Assembly (NCBI GenBank): GCA_903902345.1
Contig: CAIUUR010000017.1
Span: forward strand, 1-34,989
From: an uncultured Geobacteraceae bacterium
Lineage (GTDB): Bacteria; Desulfobacterota; Desulfuromonadia; Geobacterales; CAIOGM01
Length of the DNA stretch: 34,989 bases
Reading direction: 5' to 3'
The number at the start of each line of letters is the position of its first letter. The stretch's first letter is position 1. The position numbers were made by a program, and so were the translations under genes. Below, piece after piece: positions 1 to 7,077 of this stretch. The notes beneath the pieces were generated by a model. The model saw nothing but the letters and a program-made list of their open reading frames with translations. It was not told where the DNA came from and did no database searches.

Positions 1-94
1 GACAGTCGCATTCAGACGTGAACCCTCCCGTGAGGACCCTCTATCAGCTACGGTCCATGGTTCGTGCGTCAGCAATGCTGTATGCTAACGACAC

Positions 95-123
95 TTGAAC
101 CTTGTGCCAAGGTGCGCTAGAAT
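95..123 (+). promoter_or_regulatory. Candidate sigma70 promoter for the thioredoxin-fold/LarC2/cinA unit
   Basis: TTGAAC (95-100) and TAGAAT (118-123) are separated by 17 nt, close to the housekeeping consensus, and lie about 50 nt upstream of the first ATG at 172. I see no convincing gene in bases 1-94. Confidence 0.6.
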
Positions 124-171
124 GGCTGTCTGCGAAACTCAACGATTACCTATTTTCGGGGGAGACATCTG

Positions 172-669
172 ATGGCGCCGATTTTACGTACTGTCTTGCT
201 GGTTACCACTCTTTTCATCGTATCCGCCGCAACTGCGGCGTGGGGCGCCGATACCCTCAACCTGGATAAGGCTCTCAAGATCGGCAACGGCAAGAGTACG
301 ATCATCGAATTCACCGACCCGGACTGCCCGTACTGTCGCAAGGCGTACCAGTATTTCCTGACTCGCTCCGACGTCACCCTCTACGTCTTCTTCAATCCTC
401 TTTCCAGCCATCTGAACGCCAAGCAGAAGGCCCAGTATATCCTCTCTGCGGATGACAAGGAACGGGCCTATGCCGAGGTCATGTCCGGTGTCTTCGACCT
501 GGCCCCCCCCACGGCGATAACCGAAAAGGGGAAGAAGCTCCTGGAGGAGCAGATTGTCATCGCCCAGAAAAGCGGTATTGTCGAGGTGCCGGTGTTCATA
601 ATCTACGGGCGGATCATCAAAGGGTTCGAGCGTGGTAAACTGGAGGCGGTGCTGCCGCCGGTTCATTGA
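172..669 (+). CDS. Exported thioredoxin-fold (DsbC/DsbG-like) thiol-disulfide protein
   Basis: 165 aa protein with an N-terminal signal peptide (hydrophobic residues about 7-23, likely cleavage after AWGA near residue 26), so it should act in the periplasm. The active site CPYC is at residues 52-55, in a DPDCPYC context typical of DsbC/DsbG-type thioredoxin domains, and the cis-proline motif VPVF is near residue 140. It is much shorter than DsbC (about 235 aa) and lacks the N-terminal dimerisation domain, so it is a single thioredoxin-like domain. GGGGGAG lies 7 nt before the ATG. The next gene begins only 12 nt after the stop and is likely co-transcribed. Substrate unknown; disulfide reduction or isomerisation is inferred from the family. 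Confidence 0.85.
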   Translation: MAPILRTVLLVTTLFIVSAATAAWGADTLNLDKALKIGNGKSTIIEFTDPDCPYCRKAYQYFLTRSDVTLYVFFNPLSSHLNAKQKAQYILSADDKERAYAEVMSGVFDLAPPTAITEKGKKLLEEQIVIAQKSGIVEVPVFIIYGRIIKGFERGKLEAVLPPVH

Positions 670-681
670 GAGATTCCCTGC

Positions 682-1119
682 ATGGAGCGTGATGAGGTTC
701 GGGTCGTGGAGACCAACATCGATGACATGAACCCCGAACTCCTGGGGTTTCTCATGGAGCGACTCCTGGACGAAGGGGCGTTGGATGTGGCTTTTTCTCC
801 CCTACAGATGAAGAAAAACCGGCCGGCAGTCAAACTCACCGTCATTACCATTCCCTCCCTCCTGGATCATCTTTGTCGGATCATCCTCCTGGAATCCACC
901 GCAATCGGTGTTCGGCATTATCCGGCCGAGAGGTTGACGCTGGCGCGGCATATGGAGCGCCGGGAGACATCCCTGGGCCGGATCCGGGTAAAGGTTCTCA
1001 GCGAGGATGGGGTCGTGGTGAGGGTTGCCCCGGAGTTCGAGGAGTGTCGGCGATTGGCGCTGGAGAGCGGTCTGTCGCTGGCTGAGGTCTACCGGATCGT
1101 CCAACGGGAAACGACATGA
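682..1119 (+). CDS. Free-standing LarC C-terminal (LarC2-like, DUF111) domain protein
   Basis: 145 aa. The start carries the ETNIDDMNPE signature (residues 10-19) seen at the beginning of the C-terminal half of LarC, the nickel-pincer cofactor cyclometallase; the rest, with an MKKNRPA segment and a GVR turn, also fits that domain. Full LarC proteins are about 400 aa, and in Lactobacillus plantarum LarC1 and LarC2 are joined by programmed frameshifting. Here no LarC1 half is present: upstream is a complete thioredoxin-fold gene in the same frame, ending at a TGA four codons before this ATG. The stop overlaps the cinA start as ATGA. It may work with a LarC1 encoded elsewhere or have another CTP- or metal-related role. 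The ribosome binding site is weak (GAGAG). Confidence 0.75.
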   Translation: MERDEVRVVETNIDDMNPELLGFLMERLLDEGALDVAFSPLQMKKNRPAVKLTVITIPSLLDHLCRIILLESTAIGVRHYPAERLTLARHMERRETSLGRIRVKVLSEDGVVVRVAPEFEECRRLALESGLSLAEVYRIVQRETT

Positions 1120-2354
1120 AGATTTCGACACTTTCCATCGGTGACGAGCTCCTCTTCGGCGAAGTGGTGGACACCAACGCTTCCCGGATCGCCGCCAGGC
1201 TCTACGACGAGGGGATCAAGGTGCAGCGACACCTGCTGGTGGGGGACGACCTCTTCGCTATTATCGATACTCTTCACTATCTGGCAGAAGGGAGTGATGT
1301 TCTCATCGTTACCGGCGGTCTCGGACCCACCGGTGACGATCTGACGGCGGAGGCCGCCGCCGCGGCAACGGGACAATCCCTGGTTCTCAATGAAGAGGCC
1401 CTTGCCCGGATGGTGGAGTGCGTGGGGAGGGAGGGGGGGGAGTTCATGGCCGCCAGCCGGCGGCAGGCGCTTCTTCCTGCTGTCTGCACCCTCATCGTCA
1501 ACCCCACCGGCACCGCCTCCGGTTTTATTGTTACCAGGAACCGGTGCCACCTCATCTTTCTTCCCGGTGTCCCTTCCGAGATGATCCGGATGCTGGATGA
1601 GACGGTGCTCCCTTTCATTGGTGAGCGACTGGTTAAGAAGGTGGCCATCCGGACAAAGGTTTTCACCCTCCTGGGTATCGCCGAGGCGGAGATGGACCGA
1701 ATCATGGCGGATCTTCCCGATCCGGCCGCCGGGCTGTCCGTGGCGTATCGTGTCAGGTTTCCCACCATTGACCTGAAGTTGCGGGGTGAGGGTGATAGCG
1801 AAGCTGCGGTGGCGGCTCTGCTTGGTGGGGGAACGGCGACGGTGAGGGCGCGTCTGGGGGAGTTCATCATTGCCGAGGATGGCGCCACCCTGGACGACGA
1901 GGTGGCGCGACTCCTCCGAGATACGGGGGTAACCGTCTCCCTCGCCGAGTCGTGTACCGGAGGTCTCATTGCCAAACGGCTTACCGACGTGGCGGGGAGT
2001 TCGGCCTATTTTCTGGAAGGTAACGTGGTCTACAGCAACGGGGCCAAGAGCCGGTTGTTGGGTGTTCCCCAGGAGACCCTCCGTGAGCATGGGGCGGTGA
2101 GCGCCGAAGTTGCGGTGGCCATGGCTCAGGGGGGACGGAGAGCCGCCGGAAGCACTGTAGCCCTGGCGGTGACCGGCGTCGCCGGTCCCGGCGCCTCGGA
2201 GGAGAAGCCCGCAGGGATGGTCTTCATCGCCCTGGCGGATGAGGAGGGGTGCCAGGTCAGGGAGTATAGTTTCAGGGGGGACCGGCGCCAGGTAAGGAGC
2301 CTTACGGCATATACCGCCCTGGATTGGCTCCGGCGGTATCTGATGACTCGGTAA
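1116..2354 (+). CDS. cinA: CinA family protein (MoCF-like plus NMN deamidase domain)
   Basis: 412 aa, the normal length for two-domain CinA. The N-terminal half is a MoaB/MogA-like (COG1058) domain with ISTLSIGDELL at the start and GGLGPTGDD near residue 67-75. The C-terminal half from about residue 255 is the CinA/PncC domain, with SLAESCTGG and a VAGPGA motif, which in characterised relatives converts nicotinamide mononucleotide to nicotinate mononucleotide in pyridine nucleotide recycling. The N-terminal domain is associated with ADP-ribose pyrophosphatase activity in some homologues. The ATG overlaps the LarC2-like stop by 4 bp, implying translational coupling. A run of eight G residues (1433-1440) lies in-frame in the N-terminal domain. 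Confidence 0.93.
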   Translation: MKISTLSIGDELLFGEVVDTNASRIAARLYDEGIKVQRHLLVGDDLFAIIDTLHYLAEGSDVLIVTGGLGPTGDDLTAEAAAAATGQSLVLNEEALARMVECVGREGGEFMAASRRQALLPAVCTLIVNPTGTASGFIVTRNRCHLIFLPGVPSEMIRMLDETVLPFIGERLVKKVAIRTKVFTLLGIAEAEMDRIMADLPDPAAGLSVAYRVRFPTIDLKLRGEGDSEAAVAALLGGGTATVRARLGEFIIAEDGATLDDEVARLLRDTGVTVSLAESCTGGLIAKRLTDVAGSSAYFLEGNVVYSNGAKSRLLGVPQETLREHGAVSAEVAVAMAQGGRRAAGSTVALAVTGVAGPGASEEKPAGMVFIALADEEGCQVREYSFRGDRRQVRSLTAYTALDWLRRYLMTR

Positions 2355-2364
2355 AAAGCAATTC

Positions 2365-2498
2365 GCCACGGAGACACGGAGAATAATCTCTCACTGTTTC
2401 AAATGGTTACACTGAGGTGAGTTCTAATGTTTTTGGGTTAAAACCAAAAAAATATTTTCTCAGTTGTTTCCTCCGTGTCTCCGTGCCTCCGTGGTTCA
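2365..2498. repeat. CACGGAG-type inverted repeat element downstream of cinA
   Basis: Left arm CCACGGAGACACGGAG (about 2366-2381) is matched in reverse by CTCCGTGTCTCCGTGcCTCCGTGG (about 2471-2494). Between them is AT-rich DNA with a TTTTTGG/CCAAAAA hairpin (2430-2451). A degenerate third copy (CTGTGACTCTGTGG) lies at 2540-2553. The sequence is non-coding and sits between convergent genes, so the structure may also act as a terminator, but no clear U-run is present. Confidence 0.6.
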
Positions 2499-2569
2499 AT
2501 TGCCTATTGCGGGCTGAAATGTTTTAAAACTCTCTTTTCTCTGTGACTCTGTGGTGAGAGTCCTCAGTT

Positions 2570-2968
2570 TTATTTTCCGATGGCCTTAAGGTCATCCAGG
2601 TTCTTCTTCCCCATATCCTTCACCTGGCCGGCATCACCCTTGGCCTTGTCGACTGCGTCCTTCCCCTTCTTGACCTTCTCGCTCTTCTTGGCGGCAGCAT
2701 CCTTTACGGTTCCTTCGACTTTGGCTTTCTTGGCGTCAAGCTTCTGCTGCTGTTCCGTGACCGCCTTGCCCGGCGTATCCTTGACTTCCTTCACCTTGTC
2801 GCCGACCTTGTTCTTTTTTTCCTTCAGTTGTTGATCCTTCTTCTGAACCGTATCAACTGCCGCGCTCTCCTTCTTGAGCAGGTCCATGGTGGGGTCAGCG
2901 GCGACGGCAGCCCCGGTAAAGGCGGCGGCGGTGAGGAGTGTTGCGATGACAGCTGTTGATTTTTTCAT
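2570..2968 (-). CDS. Lysine-rich exported low-complexity helical protein
   Basis: 132 aa, family not recognised. Residues 1-23 form a signal peptide ending AVA followed by AD. The mature part is built almost only from K, D, E, A, V, Q and G, with about 32 lysines overall and no cysteine or tryptophan; its heptad-like spacing predicts a long charged helix or coiled coil. The bias resembles LEA-like or histone H1-like proteins, but that is compositional similarity only. A good GGAGG site precedes the ATG and a TTGCGT-N17-TAGGAT promoter lies upstream, so it is probably a monocistronic, real gene. A periplasmic structural, stress or polyanion-binding role is possible; nothing in the sequence decides it. 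Confidence 0.75.
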   Translation of the reverse strand: MKKSTAVIATLLTAAAFTGAAVAADPTMDLLKKESAAVDTVQKKDQQLKEKKNKVGDKVKEVKDTPGKAVTEQQQKLDAKKAKVEGTVKDAAAKKSEKVKKGKDAVDKAKGDAGQVKDMGKKNLDDLKAIGK

Positions 2969-3001
2969 AATAATCCTCCAGAAAGTGTAATGATGACGGG
3001 T

Positions 3002-3030
3002 ATCCTAGCAAAAGCCCCGGCGGCACGCAA
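3002..3030 (-). promoter_or_regulatory. Candidate sigma70 promoter for the lysine-rich exported protein
   Basis: On the - strand TTGCGT (3030-3025) is followed after 17 nt by TAGGAT (3007-3002), about 34 nt upstream of the ATG at 2968. Confidence 0.5.
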
Positions 3031-3366
3031 TAATTCTAACACTATTTTAACGATATTGCGCCGCTTGGTTCTGTGTTGCGTCGGATTTTTCTGCTCGAAC
3101 ATGAACGATCCTCACAGGTAAGAGTCAAAAGCAACACACGGATTAAACTGGTCAGGACGAATAAAGGTAGTGCTCTGAGCGCGGTCCCCGAAGTTGGTCG
3201 AGGGGTAGTCGAAGGGCGAATCATTTTTGGTTTGACTAGGTCTATTAATATCAAGGTATTTCGCAACAAGGAAGGGACTCATATCCTCATGATTCATCCG
3301 TCGTACAAGGGAACCATCGACGGCAAGGATCTGACCCCTCAGCCTCTCCCACGGGGGCTGTTTCGA
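3031..3366. other. Non-coding stretch with repeat-like debris after hisH
   Basis: With the promoter above this makes a gap of about 400 bases without a supported gene. ORF-track entries here overlap hisH antisense or lack a ribosome binding site. Two segments look like dispersed intergenic repeat remnants: CTGAGCGCGGTCCCCGAAG through GTCGAAGGGCG (about 3176-3220) and CTGACCCCTCAGCCTCTCCC (3331-3350), next to the end of hisH. Composition is lower in GC than the his genes. hisA and hisF, the usual next genes, are not here. Confidence 0.4.
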
Positions 3367-3990
3367 TCAGTTCATCCTGGCGAACTCCCTGAGGATGGCA
3401 AGCCCCTGATCCTGTGACTTTTCCGGATGAAACTGGGTAGCGACGATGTTGTCCTTCCAGATTGAGGAGCAAAATTCGATGCCGTGGGTGGTGGTGGTGG
3501 CGACGACACCTTCATCGTCGGGTTTCACGTAGTAGGAGTGGACGAAATAGACGTTGGTTCCTTCATCCAGCTCCCGAAGCGCCGCCGGACGGCGCTTGAA
3601 GGAAAGTTGGTTCCACCCCATGTGCGGCACCTTCAGCGCCTCTCCCCCCTCGACCATCCCTTCGGGGAACCGGAGCACCCTGCCGGGAATGATGTCCAGT
3701 CCCTTGTGACAGCCGAACTCCTCGCTCTGGGTGAGTAGAAGCTGGAGACCGAGACAGATTCCCAGAAACGGTCGTCCTTCCCGGATGACCCGGAGGATCG
3801 GTTCCACAAATCCTCCCGTCTCCAGGTTCCGGATGCAATCCCGAAAAGCACCCACGCCGGGGAGCACGATCCGCTCCGCTTCCAGTAGCACCTTCGGATC
3901 GGCGGTAACGACCGCCTCGTAGCCGACCTTCTCGAACCCCTTCTGAACGGAGCGAAGGTTACCCATACCGTAGTCGATGATGGCAATCAT
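3367..3990 (-). CDS. hisH: Imidazole glycerol phosphate synthase, glutaminase subunit HisH
   Basis: 207 aa, normal length. It is a class I glutamine amidotransferase: GMGN near residues 8-11, nucleophile elbow GICLG with Cys79, and FHPEKS with His188 and Glu190 completing the triad. It supplies ammonia to HisF, which makes imidazole glycerol phosphate and AICAR in histidine synthesis. Its ATG overlaps the hisB stop as ATGA, so the two are translationally coupled. The partner hisF and also hisA, which commonly follow hisH, are missing from this window. Confidence 0.95.
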   Translation of the reverse strand: MIAIIDYGMGNLRSVQKGFEKVGYEAVVTADPKVLLEAERIVLPGVGAFRDCIRNLETGGFVEPILRVIREGRPFLGICLGLQLLLTQSEEFGCHKGLDIIPGRVLRFPEGMVEGGEALKVPHMGWNQLSFKRRPAALRELDEGTNVYFVHSYYVKPDDEGVVATTTTHGIEFCSSIWKDNIVATQFHPEKSQDQGLAILREFARMN

Positions 3991-4574
3991 AGCATCCCTT
4001 TCGTGGACATGACCCCCTGGATGCGGGGGTCGAGAGATGTCGCTAGGTCCAGCGCCCGGGCGGTGGCCTTGAAGCAGGCCTCGATGATGTGGTGAACATT
4101 GTCGCCGTACCTGATATTCAGGTGGACGTTGGCCCCGCAGTTGTTGGTAAATGCCTGAAAAAACTCTTTTACCAGCTCCACGTCCAGATCCCCGATCTTC
4201 ACCTTGGGGAGTTCCACATGGTAGACGAGATACGGTCGCCCCGAAAGGTCCACGGTGACTTCGGCCAGGGTCTCATCCATGGGGACGACGGCGTGACCGT
4301 AGCGCTTGATCCCCTTCTTATCCCCTACCGCCTGTTTGAAGGCGTCGCCCAGGACGATGCCGATATCCTCCACCGTATGGTGGTAATCGATATCGATGTC
4401 CCCTCGGGCCTCCACCACTAGGTTGAAGAGGCCGTGGCGGGCGAAGAGATCCAGCATATGGTCGAGAAAGGGGACCGAGGTGCAGATCTTCGCCTCTCCC
4501 GTGCCGTCCAGTTCCAGGGTCAAGCGTACCTGGGTCTCCCGGGTGATCCGTTCTATGGTTGCGCTGCGGGACAT
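3987..4574 (-). CDS. hisB: Imidazoleglycerol-phosphate dehydratase HisB (monofunctional)
   Basis: 195 aa, the length of stand-alone IGPD rather than the bifunctional enteric enzyme. Metal-binding histidine motifs are visible: FLDHML near residue 36, [10 protein letters not shown] near 60-69 and HHIIEA near 160-165; [10 protein letters not shown] is also conserved. It dehydrates imidazole glycerol phosphate to imidazole acetol phosphate. AAGGAG sits before the ATG, 15 bp after the hisD stop, and its own stop overlaps the hisH start. The aminotransferase hisC, often found between hisD and hisB, is absent. Confidence 0.95.
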   Translation of the reverse strand: MSRSATIERITRETQVRLTLELDGTGEAKICTSVPFLDHMLDLFARHGLFNLVVEARGDIDIDYHHTVEDIGIVLGDAFKQAVGDKKGIKRYGHAVVPMDETLAEVTVDLSGRPYLVYHVELPKVKIGDLDVELVKEFFQAFTNNCGANVHLNIRYGDNVHHIIEACFKATARALDLATSLDPRIQGVMSTKGML

Positions 4575-4589
4575 GATGAGCTCCTTGCT

Positions 4590-5888
4590 TCAGATGGAAT
4601 CCTTTAACCTTACGCTCACCGATTTGCCGTGGGCCTGAAGCCCCTCCAGTTCGGCAATCCGGACGATATGGCTCCCCAGACGGTTCAAGCCGGCTTCCGA
4701 GAACCAGACGATGGAGGTTTTTTTGACGAAGTCGTCCACGGAGAGCGGGGAGAAGAAACGGGCCGTCCCCCCCGTGGGGAGGGTATGGTTGGGGCCTGCC
4801 AGGTAATCGCCGGCCGCTTCCGGGGTGAAATGCCCCAGGAAGATGGCTCCCGAGTTGGTGATCCTGGGCATGACCGCGAAGGGATCGGCCACGGCCAGTT
4901 CCAGATGTTCCGGGGCGATCCGGTTGGAGAAGGCGATGGCCTCGTCCAGGGTTCCTGCCACGATGATGGCGCCGTAGCTACCCCATGATTTGCGGGCGAT
5001 AGCTTCCCGCGTCAGCTCTCTCAGTTGGCGCTCCACCTCAGCCGCTACCTCCTGACCGAACTCCCGGTGGGTGGTGATGAGGATGGATGAGGCCAGTTCG
5101 TCATGTTCCGCCTGGGAGAGGAGGTCGGCGGCGATATGGGCCGGATTTCCGCTCCCGTCGTTGATGACGAGGATCTCGCTGGGGCCGGCGATCATGTCGA
5201 TCCCCACCTGGCCGAAGACCAGCTTCTTGGCGGTGGCCACGTAGATGTTGCCGGGGCCGGTGATCTTGTCCACCTTGGGGACCGTGGCCGTGCCATAGGC
5301 CAGGGCCGCCACCGCCTGGGCCCCTCCCAGACGGAAGATCCGGTGCACGCCGGACAGCCGCGCCGCCACCAGTACGTGGGGATTGATCTCGCCATCGGGG
5401 GTGGGGGCCACCATGATGATCTCGCCCACTCCGGCAACCTTGGCGGGAACGGCGTTCATGATGACGCTGGAAGGGTAGCTCGCCTTGCCGCCGGGGACGT
5501 AGATTCCCACCCGGGCCAGGGGGGTCACCTTCTGTCCCAGGAGAATATCCTCTTCTTCGGTGGAGAGCCAGCTCTGCTGTTTCTGTTTCTCGTGAAAGCG
5601 GTTCACCCGCTCCACGGCCAGTTGCAGGGAGGCGATCTCCTCCGGGGAGACCCGGGCGAAGGCGGTGTCGATCTCCTCGCTTGTTACCTCAAGTTCCGCC
5701 ACGGAGGTCGCATTCAGCCGGTCGAAGCGGTTGGTGTACTCCAGAACCGCTCCGTCGCCCCGCCGGCGTACGTCGGCGATGATATCCCGGACGACCTGCT
5801 CCACCTGGTGGGAGGACTCTTCCCCCCGGGAAAGGATGGCTGCGAACTTTTGATCAAAATCGGTATCGGTCATGTCAAGAAACTGCAT
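4590..5888 (-). CDS. hisD: Histidinol dehydrogenase HisD
   Basis: 432 aa, standard length. Conserved segments include KITGPGN and GPSEILVI in the NAD-binding half, the zinc-ligand motif SQAEHDE, the catalytic APEHLEL, and the C-terminal signature AAGDYLAGPNHTLPTGG. It oxidises histidinol to histidine through histidinal with two NAD+. AAGGA lies before the ATG. The gene starts only 21 bp after the YgiT-like small gene, which separates it from hisG; the spacing implies one transcript. Confidence 0.96.
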   Translation of the reverse strand: MQFLDMTDTDFDQKFAAILSRGEESSHQVEQVVRDIIADVRRRGDGAVLEYTNRFDRLNATSVAELEVTSEEIDTAFARVSPEEIASLQLAVERVNRFHEKQKQQSWLSTEEEDILLGQKVTPLARVGIYVPGGKASYPSSVIMNAVPAKVAGVGEIIMVAPTPDGEINPHVLVAARLSGVHRIFRLGGAQAVAALAYGTATVPKVDKITGPGNIYVATAKKLVFGQVGIDMIAGPSEILVINDGSGNPAHIAADLLSQAEHDELASSILITTHREFGQEVAAEVERQLRELTREAIARKSWGSYGAIIVAGTLDEAIAFSNRIAPEHLELAVADPFAVMPRITNSGAIFLGHFTPEAAGDYLAGPNHTLPTGGTARFFSPLSVDDFVKKTSIVWFSEAGLNRLGSHIVRIAELEGLQAHGKSVSVRLKDSI

Positions 5889-5909
5889 GATAGTATCCTT
5901 CGATGTAAT

Positions 5910-6125
5910 CTATGCTGCTAATTTTCTGATATTATCAAGTTCATGCTCAAATGTCATGAGCATGTTTTGCATTGCATTGACCTCATGCTCCTCAAAAAAC
6001 CGTTCGCCGCACCGTTCACAGACCAGTGCCGGGATGTCCTGGAGGAAGAGGTGATACCCCTTTCTGTCGACCGTATAGGCAACGGACTTTCGTTCCATTT
6101 CACCTGTACACTTGAGGCATTTCAT
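5910..6125 (-). CDS. YgiT/MqsA N-terminal-type zinc-finger protein (putative antitoxin)
   Basis: 71 aa when started at the internal ATG at 6125, preceded by AGGAGA; the longer ORF in the track extends into the upstream gene. Two CxxC pairs (Cys3/Cys6 and Cys36/Cys39) make a YgiT-type zinc finger as in the N-terminal domain of MqsA, including PALVCERCGE. The DNA-binding HTH domain of MqsA is absent; a short helical tail replaces it. The start codon overlaps the stop of the DUF4258 gene as ATGA. Pairing with a DUF4258 protein is a recurrent toxin-antitoxin-like arrangement, so this is probably the antitoxin. Lower GC than the flanking his genes suggests acquisition. Confidence 0.8.
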   Translation of the reverse strand: MKCLKCTGEMERKSVAYTVDRKGYHLFLQDIPALVCERCGERFFEEHEVNAMQNMLMTFEHELDNIRKLAA

Positions 6126-6442
6126 GACCTTCTCCTTGTTCGATAATTTGGGTCCCACTTCCGGAGAGAGGGAGTGTACGTGGTAATTATCGCAAGATAC
6201 TCTGTCTTTGGGGAGCAAACCAGATGAATTGGTCGGTTGTCTCCGTAGCCAAGAATCAGAACGCTTTGGCCCCTGGCATCCTCTTGGTATTCTTCAATAA
6301 TTTCCCCTTCGAAGATAACGCAGCGAACTTCCTCAGTTGTGATCGCTTGATCCTCTGCAAGCATTTCATCAACGGCATGCTGGCTGAAAATTATTTTCTG
6401 CGTGGCCGCTCTCCTTACCTGCAAGATCAAAGAGTCGCTCAC
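6122..6442 (-). CDS. DUF4258 protein (putative toxin of a type II-like pair)
   Basis: 106 aa. The IIFSQHAVDEM stretch near residues 17-27, followed by a beta-rich region ending in LAIITTYTP, fits the DUF4258 family of small RelE/MqsR-like proteins, which are proposed toxins; ribonuclease activity is not demonstrated by the sequence. Translation should begin at GTG 6442, which overlaps the hisG stop (GTGA), with GGAGAAAG inside the end of hisG as the ribosome binding site. The stop overlaps the YgiT-like start (ATGA). The pair is therefore locked into the his operon by coupling on its 5' side. The very basic C-terminus (RTRRRS) is unusual. Confidence 0.75.
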   Translation of the reverse strand: MSDSLILQVRRAATQKIIFSQHAVDEMLAEDQAITTEEVRCVIFEGEIIEEYQEDARGQSVLILGYGDNRPIHLVCSPKTEYLAIITTYTPSLRKWDPNYRTRRRS

Positions 6443-7077
6443 AACTCTTTCTCCAACCCCCGGATGATTTCCGTGATCCGCTGGTGCCGGGTCTTGAGGC
6501 TGGCGCGGTTGACGATGAGACGGGTGGTGATGTGGGCGATGGTCTCCACTTCCACCAGGCCGTTCTGCTTCAGGGTCTCTCCGGTGGAGACCAGATCCAC
6601 GATCCGCTCGGAGAGCCCCACCAGCGGCGCCAGTTCGATGGAGCCGTAGAGCTTGATGAGCTCCACCTGTATCCCTTTGGCGGCGAAATATTTCTCGGTG
6701 ATGTGGGGGTACTTGGTGGCGATCCGGATATTGGACCAGCGGGAGGGATCGTCGCCACGGGCCAGACCCACCGGTTCGGCCACCATGAGGCGGCAGTAGC
6801 CGAACTTCAGATCCAGCGGTTCATAGAGTTCCTTCTCCTGCTCCAGGAGGGTGTCTTTTCCCACGATCCCCAGATCGGCGCAGCCGTACTCCACATAGGT
6901 GGGGACATCGGTGGCCCGGACGATCATGTAGCGCATCTTCTGCTCGCTGTTCTCAAAGACCAGTTTGCGGGTGTCAGAGAGGAGCTCGGAACAGTCTATG
7001 CCGATCTTGGCGAAGAGAGCCACGGATTCCTGAAGGATCCGCCCTTTGGGAATGGCGATGGTGATAAAATCGTTCAT
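6439..7077 (-). CDS. hisG: ATP phosphoribosyltransferase, short form HisG
   Basis: 212 aa, i.e. the short HisG lacking the C-terminal regulatory ACT-like domain; such enzymes need HisZ as partner, and no hisZ is in this window. Typical motifs are AIPKGRI at residues 8-14, DLGIVGKD and the PRPP loop region VSTGETL near residue 170. It catalyses the first committed step of histidine synthesis, ATP plus PRPP to phosphoribosyl-ATP. The ATG overlaps the murA stop (ATGA) and the stop overlaps the GTG of the DUF4258 gene. Confidence 0.95.
   Translation of the reverse strand: MNDFITIAIPKGRILQESVALFAKIGIDCSELLSDTRKLVFENSEQKMRYMIVRATDVPTYVEYGCADLGIVGKDTLLEQEKELYEPLDLKFGYCRLMVAEPVGLARGDDPSRWSNIRIATKYPHITEKYFAAKGIQVELIKLYGSIELAPLVGLSERIVDLVSTGETLKQNGLVEVETIAHITTRLIVNRASLKTRHQRITEIIRGLEKEL

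Noticed and set aside
3073-3417. + strand ORF of 114 aa between the lysine-rich gene and hisH
   Set aside because: Overlaps the 3' end of hisH antisense, has no ribosome binding site, and its sequence comes from repeat-like DNA.
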